NCBI GenBank assembly: GCA_022360715.1
Contig: JAKSCG010000148.1
Coordinates: forward strand, 1-36,591
From: Halanaerobiales bacterium
GTDB lineage: Bacteria; Bacillota; Halanaerobiia; Halanaerobiales; DTU029
DNA length: 36,591 bases
Direction of reading: 5' to 3'
The translations under genes and the position numbers were made by a program. Under the pieces are notes generated by a model. The model was not told the origin of the DNA. It did no database searches and saw only the letters and a program-made list of their open reading frames with translations. Below, piece by piece: positions 8,327 to 16,931 of this stretch (position 1 is the first letter of the stretch; every line of letters begins with the position of its first letter).

Positions 8327-9357
8327 GTTTTATTAAATATTTATCGGATAAAAAGTATTTAATCTTGTTTTACTGTTTTTTAATGGTTTTTATATCTTTG
8401 GTGATCTCGCTAGATGATCTCTTCAATGTAAAGATAGATAATGTTATCTATCTCAACATGGTTTCTGCCGTTTTTTTCCTATGCTATCTAGCTATTGAAT
8501 ACCTACTGCAAAAAAGATATTATACCTCTTTAGAGGAGTTCAGCAGAGACTACACAAGTGAGCTTATTTACCTCTTGCCTACCCCCAACACCCATGAGCA
8601 ATACTTATACCACCAACTGCTCAGAAAACTTGCTCAAGAACAACACTCTCAAAAGGAAGAACTGTTATCACAAAAAAAAGAACACCTGGAATTTATTACT
8701 TCCTGGGTACATGGGGTGAAAACCCCAATTGCGGTCAGCCGATTAATTCTTGAAAACCATCTGGGAAAAAAACAAGCAGAGGTATTGGATAGTCTCAAGG
8801 AAGAGATGGTCAAAATTGAAAACTTTGTCGAACAGGCCCTTTATTATTCACGGATCGATGCTTTCGCCCAAGATTATTTGATTAAAGATGTCCAGTTGGA
8901 ACGAATTATTAAAGAGATCATCAAAAAACATGCCAAAACTTTTATTAATAAACGGATAAAAATTGAACTGAAAAAGATCAATTTAACTGTAACTACCGAT
9001 AAAAAGTGGCTAACTTTTATTATCGAGCAAATAATTAATAATAGCCTCAAATATACGCAGGAAAACGGCCATATCCTGATCGATACAATAAAAGAGCAGC
9101 GAGAAACCAGGTTAGTAATTACTGATAATGGCATCGGTATAAAACTGGCTGATTTAGGAAGAGTTTTTGAAAAAGGGTTTACCGGCTATAATGGGAGACA
9201 AGAAGACAGCTCGACAGGACTAGGGTTATATCTGGCCAAAAAACTGGCCAGGAGATTAGGACATGACCTTTCAATTGATTCTAAATATCAGGAGTACACC
9301 AGTATAACGATTCATTTTCCTAATCTGCCCGATTACTTTCAGGTGACAAAAATGTAA
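8323..9357 (+). CDS. Intramembrane-sensing histidine kinase (BceS-like)
   Basis: A 344-residue kinase with two closely spaced TM helices (about 12-30 and 41-60) separated by about ten residues, the hallmark of intramembrane-sensing kinases that receive the signal from their ABC transporter. The phospho-acceptor is H130 in TSWVHGVKTPI, the characteristic BceS form of this box. The ATP-binding domain shows N-box INNSLKYT, ITDNGIGI, and GLGLYLAKKLA. It overlaps the regulator by four bases (ATGA). Sensing of a cell-wall-active peptide through the downstream transporter is known for the family; the actual peptide cannot be read from sequence. Confidence 0.9.
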   Translation: MSFIKYLSDKKYLILFYCFLMVFISLVISLDDLFNVKIDNVIYLNMVSAVFFLCYLAIEYLLQKRYYTSLEEFSRDYTSELIYLLPTPNTHEQYLYHQLLRKLAQEQHSQKEELLSQKKEHLEFITSWVHGVKTPIAVSRLILENHLGKKQAEVLDSLKEEMVKIENFVEQALYYSRIDAFAQDYLIKDVQLERIIKEIIKKHAKTFINKRIKIELKKINLTVTTDKKWLTFIIEQIINNSLKYTQENGHILIDTIKEQRETRLVITDNGIGIKLADLGRVFEKGFTGYNGRQEDSSTGLGLYLAKKLARRLGHDLSIDSKYQEYTSITIHFPNLPDYFQVTKM

Positions 9358-9388
9358 GATCAACAGGGGATATTGTAAGCTAAAAGAA

Positions 9389-9417
9389 TTGTCTAATCAA
9401 TCTACTTTACTTAAAAT
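9389..9417 (+). promoter_or_regulatory. Candidate promoter of the BceAB-like transporter
   Basis: TTGTCT (9389-9394), 17-base spacer, TAAAAT (9412-9417) in the 104-base gap between kinase and transporter. BceAB operons normally have their own regulator-driven promoter here. Hexamers are imperfect, and I could not identify a clear BceR box by eye. Confidence 0.4.
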
Positions 9418-9461
9418 AAGAGCAGAACAAATAAATGATCAAGTCACTGGAGGTATTAGCG

Positions 9462-10229
9462 ATGAAGACTATTTTACAAATTAAAAATGTCCAGAAAGTA
9501 TATGGTCAAAGATCTAACATTTTTACCGCACTCCATGGGATCAATATGGAGATCCAGGAAGGAGAACTGGTTGGGATTATGGGTCCTTCCGGTGCTGGTA
9601 AGACCACTCTGCTCAATATTATCTCAACCATCGACAAACCGACTACCGGCACAATCACTGTCGATGGAGATAATATAGTAATTATGCCGGAAAATCAATT
9701 ATCTGCTTTTAGAAGAGATAAACTGGGTTTTATCTTCCAGGATTATAACTTATTAGATACTTTAACCCTTAAAGAAAATATTATCCTTCCTTTAACACTG
9801 GCTGAGGTTAACTACCAAGAAATTGAACGAAGAGTAAAAGAGATTGCCCGTATGCTCACGATCACTGATCTACTAGACAAGTTTCCCTACCAGGTCTCCG
9901 GCGGTCAAAAGCAACGGGCAGCAGCAGCCAGAGCAATGATCAATAAACCCAAATTAGTTCTGGCGGACGAACCGACAGGTAACCTTGATTCCAAATCAGC
10001 AACCGAGCTCTTAAATTGCTTAAGACTTTTAAACGAAAGTCATCATGTAACGATTCTACTCGTTACTCACGATGCTTTTGCAGCCAGTTATTGTCAAAGG
10101 ATTCTATTTATCAAAGATGGAGAGATATTTAGTGAACTGGTCAAAGGAAGGGTTTCGCGCAAAGACTTTTTCCATAAGATATTAGATGTCCTGGCAGTTT
10201 TGGGTGGTGATCAAAATGACCTTATTTAA
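9462..10229 (+). CDS. Peptide-antibiotic ABC transporter ATP-binding protein (BceA-like)
   Basis: 255 residues from ATG at 9462, chosen because GGAGG is eight bases upstream; an ATG at 9435 in the same frame lacks a ribosome site. Motifs: Walker A GPSGAGKTT, Q-loop IFQDYNLLD, signature VSGGQKQR, Walker B LVLADEPTGNLD, H-loop VTHDAFA. Length and motifs fit the MacB/LolD/BceA branch that pairs with FtsX-like permeases. It overlaps the permease start by 14 bases. It supplies energy for removing or shielding antimicrobial peptides and, with BceB, for signalling to the kinase. Confidence 0.92.
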   Translation: MKTILQIKNVQKVYGQRSNIFTALHGINMEIQEGELVGIMGPSGAGKTTLLNIISTIDKPTTGTITVDGDNIVIMPENQLSAFRRDKLGFIFQDYNLLDTLTLKENIILPLTLAEVNYQEIERRVKEIARMLTITDLLDKFPYQVSGGQKQRAAAARAMINKPKLVLADEPTGNLDSKSATELLNCLRLLNESHHVTILLVTHDAFAASYCQRILFIKDGEIFSELVKGRVSRKDFFHKILDVLAVLGGDQNDLI

Positions 10230-12120
10230 CCTAGCCTTAAAAAATATCAAAAGAAGCTTTCACAGCTATTTCATCTATTTTACTGCGATGGTAGTTAGTA
10301 TAATGATCTATTTTACTTTTAATTCTCTCAGGTACAATCCACAGGTTTTAAGTCTAGTTAAACCCACCAACATAATGTTTAGCGCATCTTCTTTTATTGT
10401 AGCTATTTTCTCCGTCATCTTTATCTGGTACTCAAATTCTTTTTTTACCAGAAAAAGAAAAAAAGAAATTGGCCTCTATTCGATCTTTGGAATTAAAAAA
10501 AAGCAGATCGGGAGAATGCTCTTTTATGAGAACGCATTCATGGGTCTCTTAGCTCTGGTGACCGGAATTATCGTTGCTAGTTTACTATCAAAGCTCTTTG
10601 TAATGATTTTATTCAGACTTATGGGCTATACCGACTATGTTAATTTTGTTATTTTACCCAAAGCAATAATTCATACTAGCATTGTCTTTGTCGTTATCTT
10701 CATTGTTACATCGATCCGCGGTTACTCAATTATCTATCGATTTAAACTAATTGAACTCTTTAAAGCGGAAAAGATCCACGAAAAAGAGCCGAAGGCTTCT
10801 ATTATAGTAGCGATTATCTCGATTTTACTGCTCGCTTGTGCTTATCATATTGCTTTAGAGTTTAAATTCATGCCAAATCTTTTTCTATATGTTTTCTCAA
10901 CAATTATCTTGGTGATTCTGGGGTCATTTGGCTTTTTTGGTTCTTCTATATTATTTTTTATTAAACTCGCTAAAAAGCATAAAAAAAGATACTATCAGGG
11001 AATCAACATGATTGGAATCTCTCAGCTTTTTTATCGCATCAAAAGTCATGCCAGAACGCTGGCAATGATTGCCGTGTTAAGCGCCACAACCTTGACTGCT
11101 CTGGGATTTGCTTTCAGTTTGACTTATGATTTAGCTGCCAAAATTGATCAACGAAATCCCTATTCCTATGAATATATTAGCTTAGATCAAAATCTGACGG
11201 CAAAAATAAAAAAGATAATTGAAAAATATCCGGAGCATCAGTTAACTACTGCTGTTCAGATTGATTTTTTAAGAATTAAAGGCGAATTAATCGACACTAA
11301 TACATCTCCTCATCTTCCGGGAAACCAATTTTATCTAATATCGCAAAGTAAAATTAATGGAGTCTTTCAGGCTTTAGGAATTACCGAACAACTTACCATT
11401 GAGCAGCCTGATCAAGTAATTATATTTAACGAATTCTTTAATAACCAGTATGATAAAAGCTATCGGGGGATGATTGCTCGAATCAAATATAATAACCACC
11501 GGGAATCTTTTAAAGTAGTAAATCATAGAATGGAAAAACTAACTAATCATAATCTCCCCGGTTTTGCCATGGTAGTTGCTGATGATGTCTATCAGCGCTT
11601 ATATAGCTTTAGTGAGATTAGGAGATTTCATGGCCATAATATCACTAATCAAAAAAATAGTACCGCTTTAACTGAAGAATTACAAACTGTCATACCGAAA
11701 GATGCCAGTTTGCGTTCTTATTATCTACCTTATCGGAACGCCACTGAAAAATATGGATTGACGATATTTATTGGTTCTTTTCTCGGTTTAGTATTCCTGG
11801 TTGCTACCGGTAGTATCATCTATTTCAAACAATTAACAGAAGCCAATGCTGAAAAGGAGCGATATCAAACACTGAGAAAGATTGGGGTTAGTAAAAATGA
11901 AATCAAAGACTCGATAGCTAAACAAATCCTAATCATCTTTGCTTTACCGCTGGCATTAGGTATTATCCACAGCTTAGTAGCTCTGACTGCTTTATCAAAA
12001 ATAATGAATGCAAACTTAATTGTACCGATTACTGCTACAATCGGGATTTATACTTTGATTTATCTGCTCTATTATTTTTTAACGGTAAATTCATATAATA
12101 AAATAGTCAATTCCAATTAA
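10216..12120 (+). CDS. FtsX-like permease (BceB-like)
   Basis: 634 residues from ATG at 10216 (preceded by GGTGGTG); an upstream ATG at 10186 gives ten extra residues and a worse ribosome site. There are about ten hydrophobic helices: the N-terminal helix (residues about 20-38), an FtsX-type bundle containing RKRKKEIGLYSIFGIKKKQI, then a large extracytoplasmic domain of about 200 residues (from about 310 to 520). The last three helices follow, with the second motif RYQTLRKIGVSKNEI. That large domain between helices 7 and 8 is the sensor of BceB permeases. It works with the preceding ATPase; no further operon gene is close downstream. Confidence 0.92.
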   Translation: MTLFNLALKNIKRSFHSYFIYFTAMVVSIMIYFTFNSLRYNPQVLSLVKPTNIMFSASSFIVAIFSVIFIWYSNSFFTRKRKKEIGLYSIFGIKKKQIGRMLFYENAFMGLLALVTGIIVASLLSKLFVMILFRLMGYTDYVNFVILPKAIIHTSIVFVVIFIVTSIRGYSIIYRFKLIELFKAEKIHEKEPKASIIVAIISILLLACAYHIALEFKFMPNLFLYVFSTIILVILGSFGFFGSSILFFIKLAKKHKKRYYQGINMIGISQLFYRIKSHARTLAMIAVLSATTLTALGFAFSLTYDLAAKIDQRNPYSYEYISLDQNLTAKIKKIIEKYPEHQLTTAVQIDFLRIKGELIDTNTSPHLPGNQFYLISQSKINGVFQALGITEQLTIEQPDQVIIFNEFFNNQYDKSYRGMIARIKYNNHRESFKVVNHRMEKLTNHNLPGFAMVVADDVYQRLYSFSEIRRFHGHNITNQKNSTALTEELQTVIPKDASLRSYYLPYRNATEKYGLTIFIGSFLGLVFLVATGSIIYFKQLTEANAEKERYQTLRKIGVSKNEIKDSIAKQILIIFALPLALGIIHSLVALTALSKIMNANLIVPITATIGIYTLIYLLYYFLTVNSYNKIVNSN

Positions 12121-12156
12121 GTTACCAGAGCTTAAGCAATAATTTTAGATTAGGAT

Positions 12157-12185
12157 TTGACTTTATCGATCCTATGTGATATATT
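12157..12185 (+). promoter_or_regulatory. Sigma-A promoter of the DUF3796-XRE operon
   Basis: TTGACT (12157-12162), 17-base spacer, TATATT (12180-12185). Transcription should start near 12192, about 36 bases before the ATG at 12228. Confidence 0.65.
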
Positions 12186-12217
12186 TATAACATAAAGATA
12201 AAAATATATCGCATAGG
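12171..12217. promoter_or_regulatory. 16-bp inverted repeat over the DUF3796-XRE promoter, candidate operator
   Basis: Left arm 12171-12186 (CCTATGTGATATATTT) and right arm 12202-12217 are reverse complements except at one position, with 15 bases between them. The left arm covers the -10 and would lie mostly upstream of the transcript, which favours a DNA operator over an RNA hairpin. The right arm runs into the AGGAGG ribosome site. The XRE protein of this operon is the obvious candidate ligand. Confidence 0.55.
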
Positions 12218-12227
12218 AGGTCTTCTC

Positions 12228-12572
12228 ATGAAGCGTATTAACTTATTAGGTTTCATCTCCCTGTTTGCCTTAATTGGTATCTTGGGCTTTATCACCGAAA
12301 ATAAAAAATTTTTAGGTTTTTGGGGTTTCCTTTATTACGCAAAATATTTTACAGTTATTCCTGATGAAATGTTTAAGGTTACTATAAAAACCGCCGCTAG
12401 TTTAGCATTTTTTTTCGGGTTTTCTTCTGTTGCGCTGGCTATTCCGATCAGCTACATCTTTGTTGACTTGTTTCAACCGATCTATGCCTTCTATATTGGT
12501 TATGTGGTATCTGTTTTTACCTTCACAATAGTACTAACCTATTTGGAACATGAAGAACAGCAAGGAATGTAG
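12228..12572 (+). CDS. Small membrane protein, DUF3796 type
   Basis: 114 residues with an AGGAGG ribosome site. It opens with the glycine/phenylalanine-rich pattern LLGFISLFALIGILGFITENKK cut by charged residues, then FLGFWGFLYYAKYF and VIPDEMFK, which I recognise as DUF3796. Hydrophobic helices at about 8-22, 61-83 and 87-106 suggest three or four membrane passes. The function of the family is unknown. It is three bases upstream of an XRE regulator, a pairing seen for other small membrane-protein/repressor operons. Confidence 0.7.
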   Translation: MKRINLLGFISLFALIGILGFITENKKFLGFWGFLYYAKYFTVIPDEMFKVTIKTAASLAFFFGFSSVALAIPISYIFVDLFQPIYAFYIGYVVSVFTFTIVLTYLEHEEQQGM

Positions 12573-12575
12573 GGA

Positions 12576-12788
12576 ATGAAACTGAAAACAAAGATTAAGG
12601 AGTATCGAGCAAAAAATAATTTGAGTCAAAAAGAATTAGCGAGGAGAGCCGGCGTACGTCGTGAAACAATTGGTAATCTCGAAAACGGTAAATATAACCC
12701 CTCTCTAAAGCTAGCATTTGATATCGCTAAGGTTTTTAACATAACAATCGAAGAGCTCTTTGAATACGTAGATGCATTGGAAGAATAA
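12576..12788 (+). CDS. XRE-family transcriptional regulator
   Basis: 70 residues, almost entirely one HTH_3 (Cro/CI) domain: KIKEYRAKNNLSQKELARRA then RRETIGNLENGKYNPSLKLA and FNITIEELF. The compact size is typical of the stand-alone YgzD/SdpR-neighbour type. It follows the DUF3796 gene by three bases and a bidirectional terminator comes next. Autoregulation at the inverted repeat 12171-12217 is likely but not shown. Confidence 0.9.
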   Translation: MKLKTKIKEYRAKNNLSQKELARRAGVRRETIGNLENGKYNPSLKLAFDIAKVFNITIEELFEYVDALEE

Positions 12789-12795
12789 AACACAA

Positions 12796-12834
12796 AAAAA
12801 GACAGGCGATAGTACTTGATCGCGCTGTCTTTTT
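12796..12834. terminator. Bidirectional terminator between XRE gene and hcp
   Basis: AAAAAGACAG-GCGAT (12796-12810) pairs with ATCGC-GCTGTCTTTTT with a single bulge and a short loop. The A-tract and T-tract at the two ends let it serve both the plus-strand XRE operon and the converging minus-strand hcp operon. Confidence 0.8.
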
Positions 12835-12859
12835 AATTGATAGTTTCAATTCAGCTAGC

Positions 12860-14506
12860 TTAGCTCAGGAACATTTGTAAATCATCTTCCACATTAGTAA
12901 TGCCACCAATGCCAAAGGTCTCAACCAAAACATTAGCAACATTGGGTGATAAGAATGCCGGTAAGGTTGGTCCTAGATGAATATTCTTTACTCCCAGGTA
13001 TAATAGAGCCAGCAAGACAATAACTGCTTTTTGCTCATACCAGGCAATATTATAAGCAATCGGCAACTGATTGATATCTTCCAGTTCAAATACTTCCTTT
13101 AACTTAAGGGCAATTACTGCCAGGGAATAAGAATCATTACATTGCCCTGCATCTAATACCCGGGGGATACCACCGATATCGCCTAAATCCAGCTTATTGT
13201 AGCGGTACTTGGCACAACCGGCGGTTAAAATAACCGTATCTTTGGGCAATTGATCGGCAAAGTCTGTATAATATTCTCTGTTCTTCATCCGGCCATCACA
13301 GCCGGCCATCACAACGAATTTTTTAATCGCACCAGATTTAACTGCTGCCACTACCTGATCAGCCAGCTTTAAGACCTGGTTGTGGGCAAAACCTCCGACA
13401 ATCTCACCCTTTTCAAGCTCAACTGGCGGCGGGCATTTCTTGGCATGCTCAATAATTGCCGAGAAATCTTTTTCCTTTCCCTCTTCTCGATCGGCAACAT
13501 GTTTTACCCCCGGGAAGCCCACCAAACCTGTTGTATAGATTCGATCTCGATAAGAATCTTTAGGGGGGATTAAACAGTTCGTAGTCATCAAGATAGGTCC
13601 GTTAAAGCTGGTAAACTCTTGATCCTGTTTCCACCATCCATTACCATAATTGCCTACAAAATGTTGATATTTCTTAAAGGCCGGATAATAATTGGCCGGA
13701 AGCATTTCACCATGGGTATATACATCTACTCCACTCCCTGCCGTTTGTTTTAACAGTTCTTCCATATCCTTTAAATCATGTCCACTGATCAGAATAGCGG
13801 GATTCTTCCTTACACCAAGCTTGACCTTAGATAGTTCAGGATTTCCATAGGTGGAAGTATTGGCTTGGTCAAGCAGGGCCATGGTCTCCACACCATATTT
13901 ACCAGCTTCCATCGCTAAAGCCACTAAATCGTCAGCGGTTAAACGATCATCCAGTAATTGAGCCAGCGCCTTTTTAGTAAAATCAAATATTTCTTGATTG
14001 GTGTATCCTAATACTGCCGCATGGTCGGCATAGGCGGCAATCCCTTTCACTCCATACATAATCAGTTCTCTCAACGATCTAACATCTTCATTTTCAGTAG
14101 CTAATACGCCGACTGTCTCCGCTTTTTCCAAAAAGTCCTGTTCATTGTTACCCGACCAGTTCACCGCATCATGAAGATTTGCCGGGATTTCCCCACCGGC
14201 ATTGGTGAGCTGGGCTTTTATTTCATCCCTTAATCTCAGTCCTTCTTCTACTTTTTCTACAAAATACCGGTGATCAAAATTAACATTGGTAATAGTTGCA
14301 AAAAGACCTTCCATGATAAACTGATCTACCTTTTCATTTTTTAGACCTAATTCCTCTCCTTTAAGTGCACAAATAGCAATACCCTTCAAGACATAGATCA
14401 ACAGATCCTGTAGATTAGCGGTGTCTTCAGTCTTTCCACAGACGCCTCTGATCGTACAACCGCTTCCTTTAGCTGCTTCCTGACACTGAAAACAAAACAT
14501 ACTCAT
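12860..14506 (-). CDS. hcp: Hydroxylamine reductase / hybrid cluster protein
   Basis: 548 residues, full length for the family. The N-terminal cysteines C5, C8, C17 and C23 have the C-x2-C-x8-C-x5-C spacing of class I Hcp, which binds a cubane cluster. Hybrid-cluster ligands are visible in [39 protein letters not shown] and GQCNDSYSL. Hcp is cytoplasmic and reduces hydroxylamine in vitro and nitric oxide in vivo, with S-nitrosylase activity reported for the E. coli protein. ATG has an AGGGAGGGG ribosome site. It lies 29 bases downstream of an Rrf2 regulator gene with no promoter seen between, so it is probably controlled by that regulator. Confidence 0.97.
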   Translation of the reverse strand: MSMFCFQCQEAAKGSGCTIRGVCGKTEDTANLQDLLIYVLKGIAICALKGEELGLKNEKVDQFIMEGLFATITNVNFDHRYFVEKVEEGLRLRDEIKAQLTNAGGEIPANLHDAVNWSGNNEQDFLEKAETVGVLATENEDVRSLRELIMYGVKGIAAYADHAAVLGYTNQEIFDFTKKALAQLLDDRLTADDLVALAMEAGKYGVETMALLDQANTSTYGNPELSKVKLGVRKNPAILISGHDLKDMEELLKQTAGSGVDVYTHGEMLPANYYPAFKKYQHFVGNYGNGWWKQDQEFTSFNGPILMTTNCLIPPKDSYRDRIYTTGLVGFPGVKHVADREEGKEKDFSAIIEHAKKCPPPVELEKGEIVGGFAHNQVLKLADQVVAAVKSGAIKKFVVMAGCDGRMKNREYYTDFADQLPKDTVILTAGCAKYRYNKLDLGDIGGIPRVLDAGQCNDSYSLAVIALKLKEVFELEDINQLPIAYNIAWYEQKAVIVLLALLYLGVKNIHLGPTLPAFLSPNVANVLVETFGIGGITNVEDDLQMFLS

Positions 14507-14535
14507 CTTAACCCCTCCCTAAATATTTTTTATAA

Positions 14536-14949
14536 CTATGCCAGCTCTCCTAAAAAATCGCTTACTTTATGATTGTTTAGATAATTTAAAAATTCTTGAT
14601 TTAACTTTTGGGGAACTTTTCCTAAAATGCAAGATTTAAAAGCACAGTTTTGGCAATTCATCGGACATCCTTCGATTTCGATCGGTCCTTCAAACAATTC
14701 GTAAATAGCGAACAGGGTAATATCGTCCGGCGCTTTGGCTAAAGCAAATCCACCTTTTGGCCCTCGGACCGAACTAATATATCCTCCCTTAACAAGCTGT
14801 TGAAGCACTTTAGCCAGATGAGCTTCTGATGCCCCAATTTTTTTGGCAATCTTTTTTACATTAACTAATTGCCCGGTGTGGACAGCAATTATTATAATAC
14901 TGTGCAAAGCTAATGACACCATTTCCGAAATATTAAAGATACTGGCCAT
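14536..14949 (-). CDS. Rrf2-family transcriptional regulator, likely Fe-S sensor
   Basis: 137 residues with the Rrf2 winged helix (ALHSIIIIAVHTGQLVNVKK, then SEAHLAKVLQQLVKGGYISS and the wing VRGPKGGFALAK). Cysteines C95, C99, C102 and C107 sit where IscR/NsrR bind an iron-sulfur cluster, though the spacing differs slightly from both. NsrR-type members sense nitric oxide and repress hcp; here the gene directly precedes hcp in the same operon. A promoter overlaid by a 26-base palindrome lies just upstream, pointing to autoregulation. The choice between NsrR-like and IscR-like sensing is inference. Confidence 0.9.
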   Translation of the reverse strand: MASIFNISEMVSLALHSIIIIAVHTGQLVNVKKIAKKIGASEAHLAKVLQQLVKGGYISSVRGPKGGFALAKAPDDITLFAIYELFEGPIEIEGCPMNCQNCAFKSCILGKVPQKLNQEFLNYLNNHKVSDFLGELA

Positions 14950-14961
14950 TTTTTCCCCTCC

Positions 14962-14987
14962 TATTTAAGTATTATAATACCTAAATA
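14962..14987. promoter_or_regulatory. 26-base palindrome over the -10, candidate Rrf2 operator
   Basis: Twelve of thirteen base pairs match around a centre at 14974/14975 (core GTATTATAATAC). It fully covers the -10 and the predicted transcription start, so binding would block RNA polymerase. The length and AT-rich dyad resemble NsrR/IscR-type sites. Confidence 0.65.
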
Positions 14988-14999
14988 CCTAAATGTCAA
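14971..14999 (-). promoter_or_regulatory. Consensus sigma-A promoter of rrf2-hcp
   Basis: On the minus strand a perfect TTGACA (14999-14994), 17-base spacer and perfect TATAAT (14976-14971). The leader is very short, with AGGAGGGG only a few bases beyond the predicted start site. Confidence 0.85.
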
Positions 15000-15035
15000 T
15001 AAAAAATTTTTGTTTTTAGTAGCTAATTTATTTAA

Positions 15036-15061
15036 AAGAAAAAAATGGCCTAACGGCCATT
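15036..15061 (-). terminator. Rho-independent terminator of the MarR-antiporter operon
   Basis: AATGGCC (15044-15050), four-base loop, GGCCATT (15055-15061); on the minus strand it is followed by a T-rich tract (15043-15036). It lies about 100 bases past the antiporter stop. The intervening bases hold a second, imperfect inverted repeat. Confidence 0.7.
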
Positions 15062-15160
15062 ATCGTAATAAGGTGAATTTCTTGATATAGTAGGAAATAG
15101 CAAAGTTATTTGCCTGCTATACTTTCCTATATATTAAAAAAGGGATTGTTCCTTAATGGT

Positions 15161-16312
15161 CTAGGTATAGACTTTTTTTAACAAAAGCGGAGTTAATATT
15201 GTGGAAACAATAACCAGTAAAATAATTGAAGTAAAAATATCACTTTCAATAAACCCGGTCTTTAATCCTAAATTAGCAATGATTAAAGAGACTTCTGCCC
15301 TTGGAACCATACTAATACCAATCTGCAAAGATTGGCGATTGGAAAACCCGGATAATTTAGCTCCTGCCCCCGAACCGATAATCTTGCTGAAGATACCGAT
15401 CAAAGTTATAATAATGGCAATTCCTAAATATTCAACGACTTGATCCAGATATACCCCTAACCCAATGTTTACAAAAAATATCGGGATAAAAAAGCCATAA
15501 CCAAACCTGGATATCTCTTTAACTATCCGACTTTTTAACTGAGTTGTCGATATAATTACCCCGATGAAATAGGCTCCAATAATTGCAGCTAAACCAAATT
15601 CACTGGCAAAACTGGCAAATAATAAGGCCAGGATTAAGGAGATACTTAGTAAGTAAATCGGTTTTATTTTTCTAATTATTTTTGAATTCTTTAAAATAAA
15701 CTTAGCGAGCATTTCCCCGACAATTGATAGGACAAAGAAAAATAAAAGTATTTTTAAGATCAGCATGGTAATACTGGTATGGTCTTGACCAAAGACGCCC
15801 AGGACAATGGTTAAAATAATAATCCCGGCAATATCATCAATAATTGCCGCCCCTAAGATACTTACTCCCTGTTTGGTTTTCAATTGTCCTATTTCACTAA
15901 GACTCTGCACAGTAATCCCCAAACTGGTCGCTGTTAAGATCACTCCTACAAAAATGGCCTCAGATATTTCAACATTTTCCTTAAACAAATATACTCCCAG
16001 CAATCCTAAAGCAAAGGGAGCGATAATCCCTCCGATTGCGATCACAGAAGACCTTTCAAAAGATTTTTTTAATTCACTGTAATCGGTCTCAAGTCCGGCC
16101 AGGAACATTAAAAGAATCACACCAATTTCCGCTAAATTATTGATCAAATTACTGTGGTTGACAAATCCGAAGACGGAAGGACCAATTAATATCCCGGCTA
16201 AAATTTGTCCTAAAATTCTTGGTTGTCCATATCTATTACATAAAAATGTCCCGATTCCGGCAGTAAGGATAATTATTACTAAATCCAATAGAAATCTCAT
16301 GTCTGAATGCAT
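15161..16312 (-). CDS. CPA2-family cation:proton antiporter
   Basis: 383 residues, almost entirely hydrophobic, with about twelve membrane helices. Typical Na_H_Exchanger (KefB/NapA) landmarks are RYGQPRILGQILAGILIGPS near residue 30, the LMFLAGLETD segment, the paired acidic motif AAIIDDIAGIIIL (the ion-binding DD) and SMVPRAEVSLIIA. No TrkA-N/RCK domain follows, so it is the short form. It exchanges Na+ or K+ for protons across the cytoplasmic membrane. It is 56 bases downstream of a MarR gene and presumably co-transcribed with it. Ion specificity cannot be told. Confidence 0.9.
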   Translation of the reverse strand: MHSDMRFLLDLVIIILTAGIGTFLCNRYGQPRILGQILAGILIGPSVFGFVNHSNLINNLAEIGVILLMFLAGLETDYSELKKSFERSSVIAIGGIIAPFALGLLGVYLFKENVEISEAIFVGVILTATSLGITVQSLSEIGQLKTKQGVSILGAAIIDDIAGIIILTIVLGVFGQDHTSITMLILKILLFFFVLSIVGEMLAKFILKNSKIIRKIKPIYLLSISLILALLFASFASEFGLAAIIGAYFIGVIISTTQLKSRIVKEISRFGYGFFIPIFFVNIGLGVYLDQVVEYLGIAIIITLIGIFSKIIGSGAGAKLSGFSNRQSLQIGISMVPRAEVSLIIANLGLKTGFIESDIFTSIILLVIVSTILTPLLLKKVYT

Positions 16313-16368
16313 AATGAAAAAACCTCCAATTCTGCTTAGTTGGTTACAATTAAAAGTAAGATCTTTAT

Positions 16369-16803
16369 TTACTCATTTTCGGAAAGGGCTTTAAGTCCTT
16401 TTTTTAATAAAGCGGCTAATCTTATTGCTTCCTCACCTGCTAATACTTGCTCTAAACGTTCCGCAAATTCCAGAAAAATATTGAGTCTAATCTCGATTAA
16501 TTCTCGCCCTAAGTCGGTTAACTCCACATAGAATACCCTTTTATCCTGTTCGGAACGCACTTTTTTTACAAAACCTTGTTTAATTAATTTATTTACCATT
16601 GTTGTGACTGAAGGCTTAGAAAAATTTAACTCCTGGGCGATTTCACCTAGTGCCGGTCTTCCTTTATCCTTGATAACTTCCAGATAATCAGTATGGCTAA
16701 TGCTGATTTTTAACAAATCTTCGTTATTAAGTAGCCTGGCAGCTTTTTGGGCTAATTCTTGATCTAGATAAAAGTATATTTCTTCAAATATTTTTTCCAG
16801 CAT
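16369..16803 (-). CDS. MarR-family transcriptional regulator
   Basis: 144 residues from the ATG at 16803, preferred because GAGGG lies about nine bases upstream; an in-frame ATG three codons earlier abuts that site. The winged helix shows GRPALGEIAQELNFSKPSVT, MVNKLIKQGFVKK and the wing RSEQDKRVFYVELTDLG with the family's D-x-R. A 23-bp palindrome lies immediately downstream of the -10, so it very likely represses its own operon with the antiporter. The inducing ligand is unknown. Confidence 0.92.
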   Translation of the reverse strand: MLEKIFEEIYFYLDQELAQKAARLLNNEDLLKISISHTDYLEVIKDKGRPALGEIAQELNFSKPSVTTMVNKLIKQGFVKKVRSEQDKRVFYVELTDLGRELIEIRLNIFLEFAERLEQVLAGEEAIRLAALLKKGLKALSENE

Positions 16804-16819
16804 CTTAACCATCCCTCTT

Positions 16820-16842
16820 AATTAGTTAGTTGCTAACTAATT
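16820..16842. promoter_or_regulatory. 23-bp perfect palindrome, candidate MarR operator
   Basis: AATTAGTTAG (16820-16829), TTG centre, CTAACTAATT (16833-16842). It sits two bases downstream of the -10 hexamer and reaches almost to the ribosome site, a classical MarR repressor position. Confidence 0.75.
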
Positions 16843-16844
16843 TT

Positions 16845-16873
16845 AGTATAGTTAATTTTTGTCCCCTTGTCAA
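16845..16873 (-). promoter_or_regulatory. Sigma-A promoter of marR-antiporter
   Basis: On the minus strand TTGACA (16873-16868), 17-base spacer, TATACT (16850-16845). Confidence 0.8.
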
Positions 16874-16885
16874 TATAATTAAGAT

Positions 16886-16931
16886 AAAAAAAGAACCCTT
16901 CAAAGAAGTTTTTTATCTCCTTTGAAAGGTT
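16886..16931 (-). terminator. Terminator after the EEP-family gene
   Basis: AACCCTTCAAAG (16894-16905) pairs with CTTTGAAAGGTT (16920-16931) with one mismatch; on the minus strand the stem is followed by C and seven T (16892-16886). The 5' arm includes part of the stop codon. Confidence 0.75.

Noticed and set aside
15083..15134. Imperfect inverted repeat downstream of the antiporter as a small RNA or riboswitch
   Set aside because: The arms match only with several gaps and no promoter or conserved motif is visible; a simple terminator further downstream accounts for transcript ending.
15807..16082. A 91-codon open frame on the plus strand
   Set aside because: It lies antisense within the antiporter gene; the hydrophobic coding on the minus strand explains the open frame.
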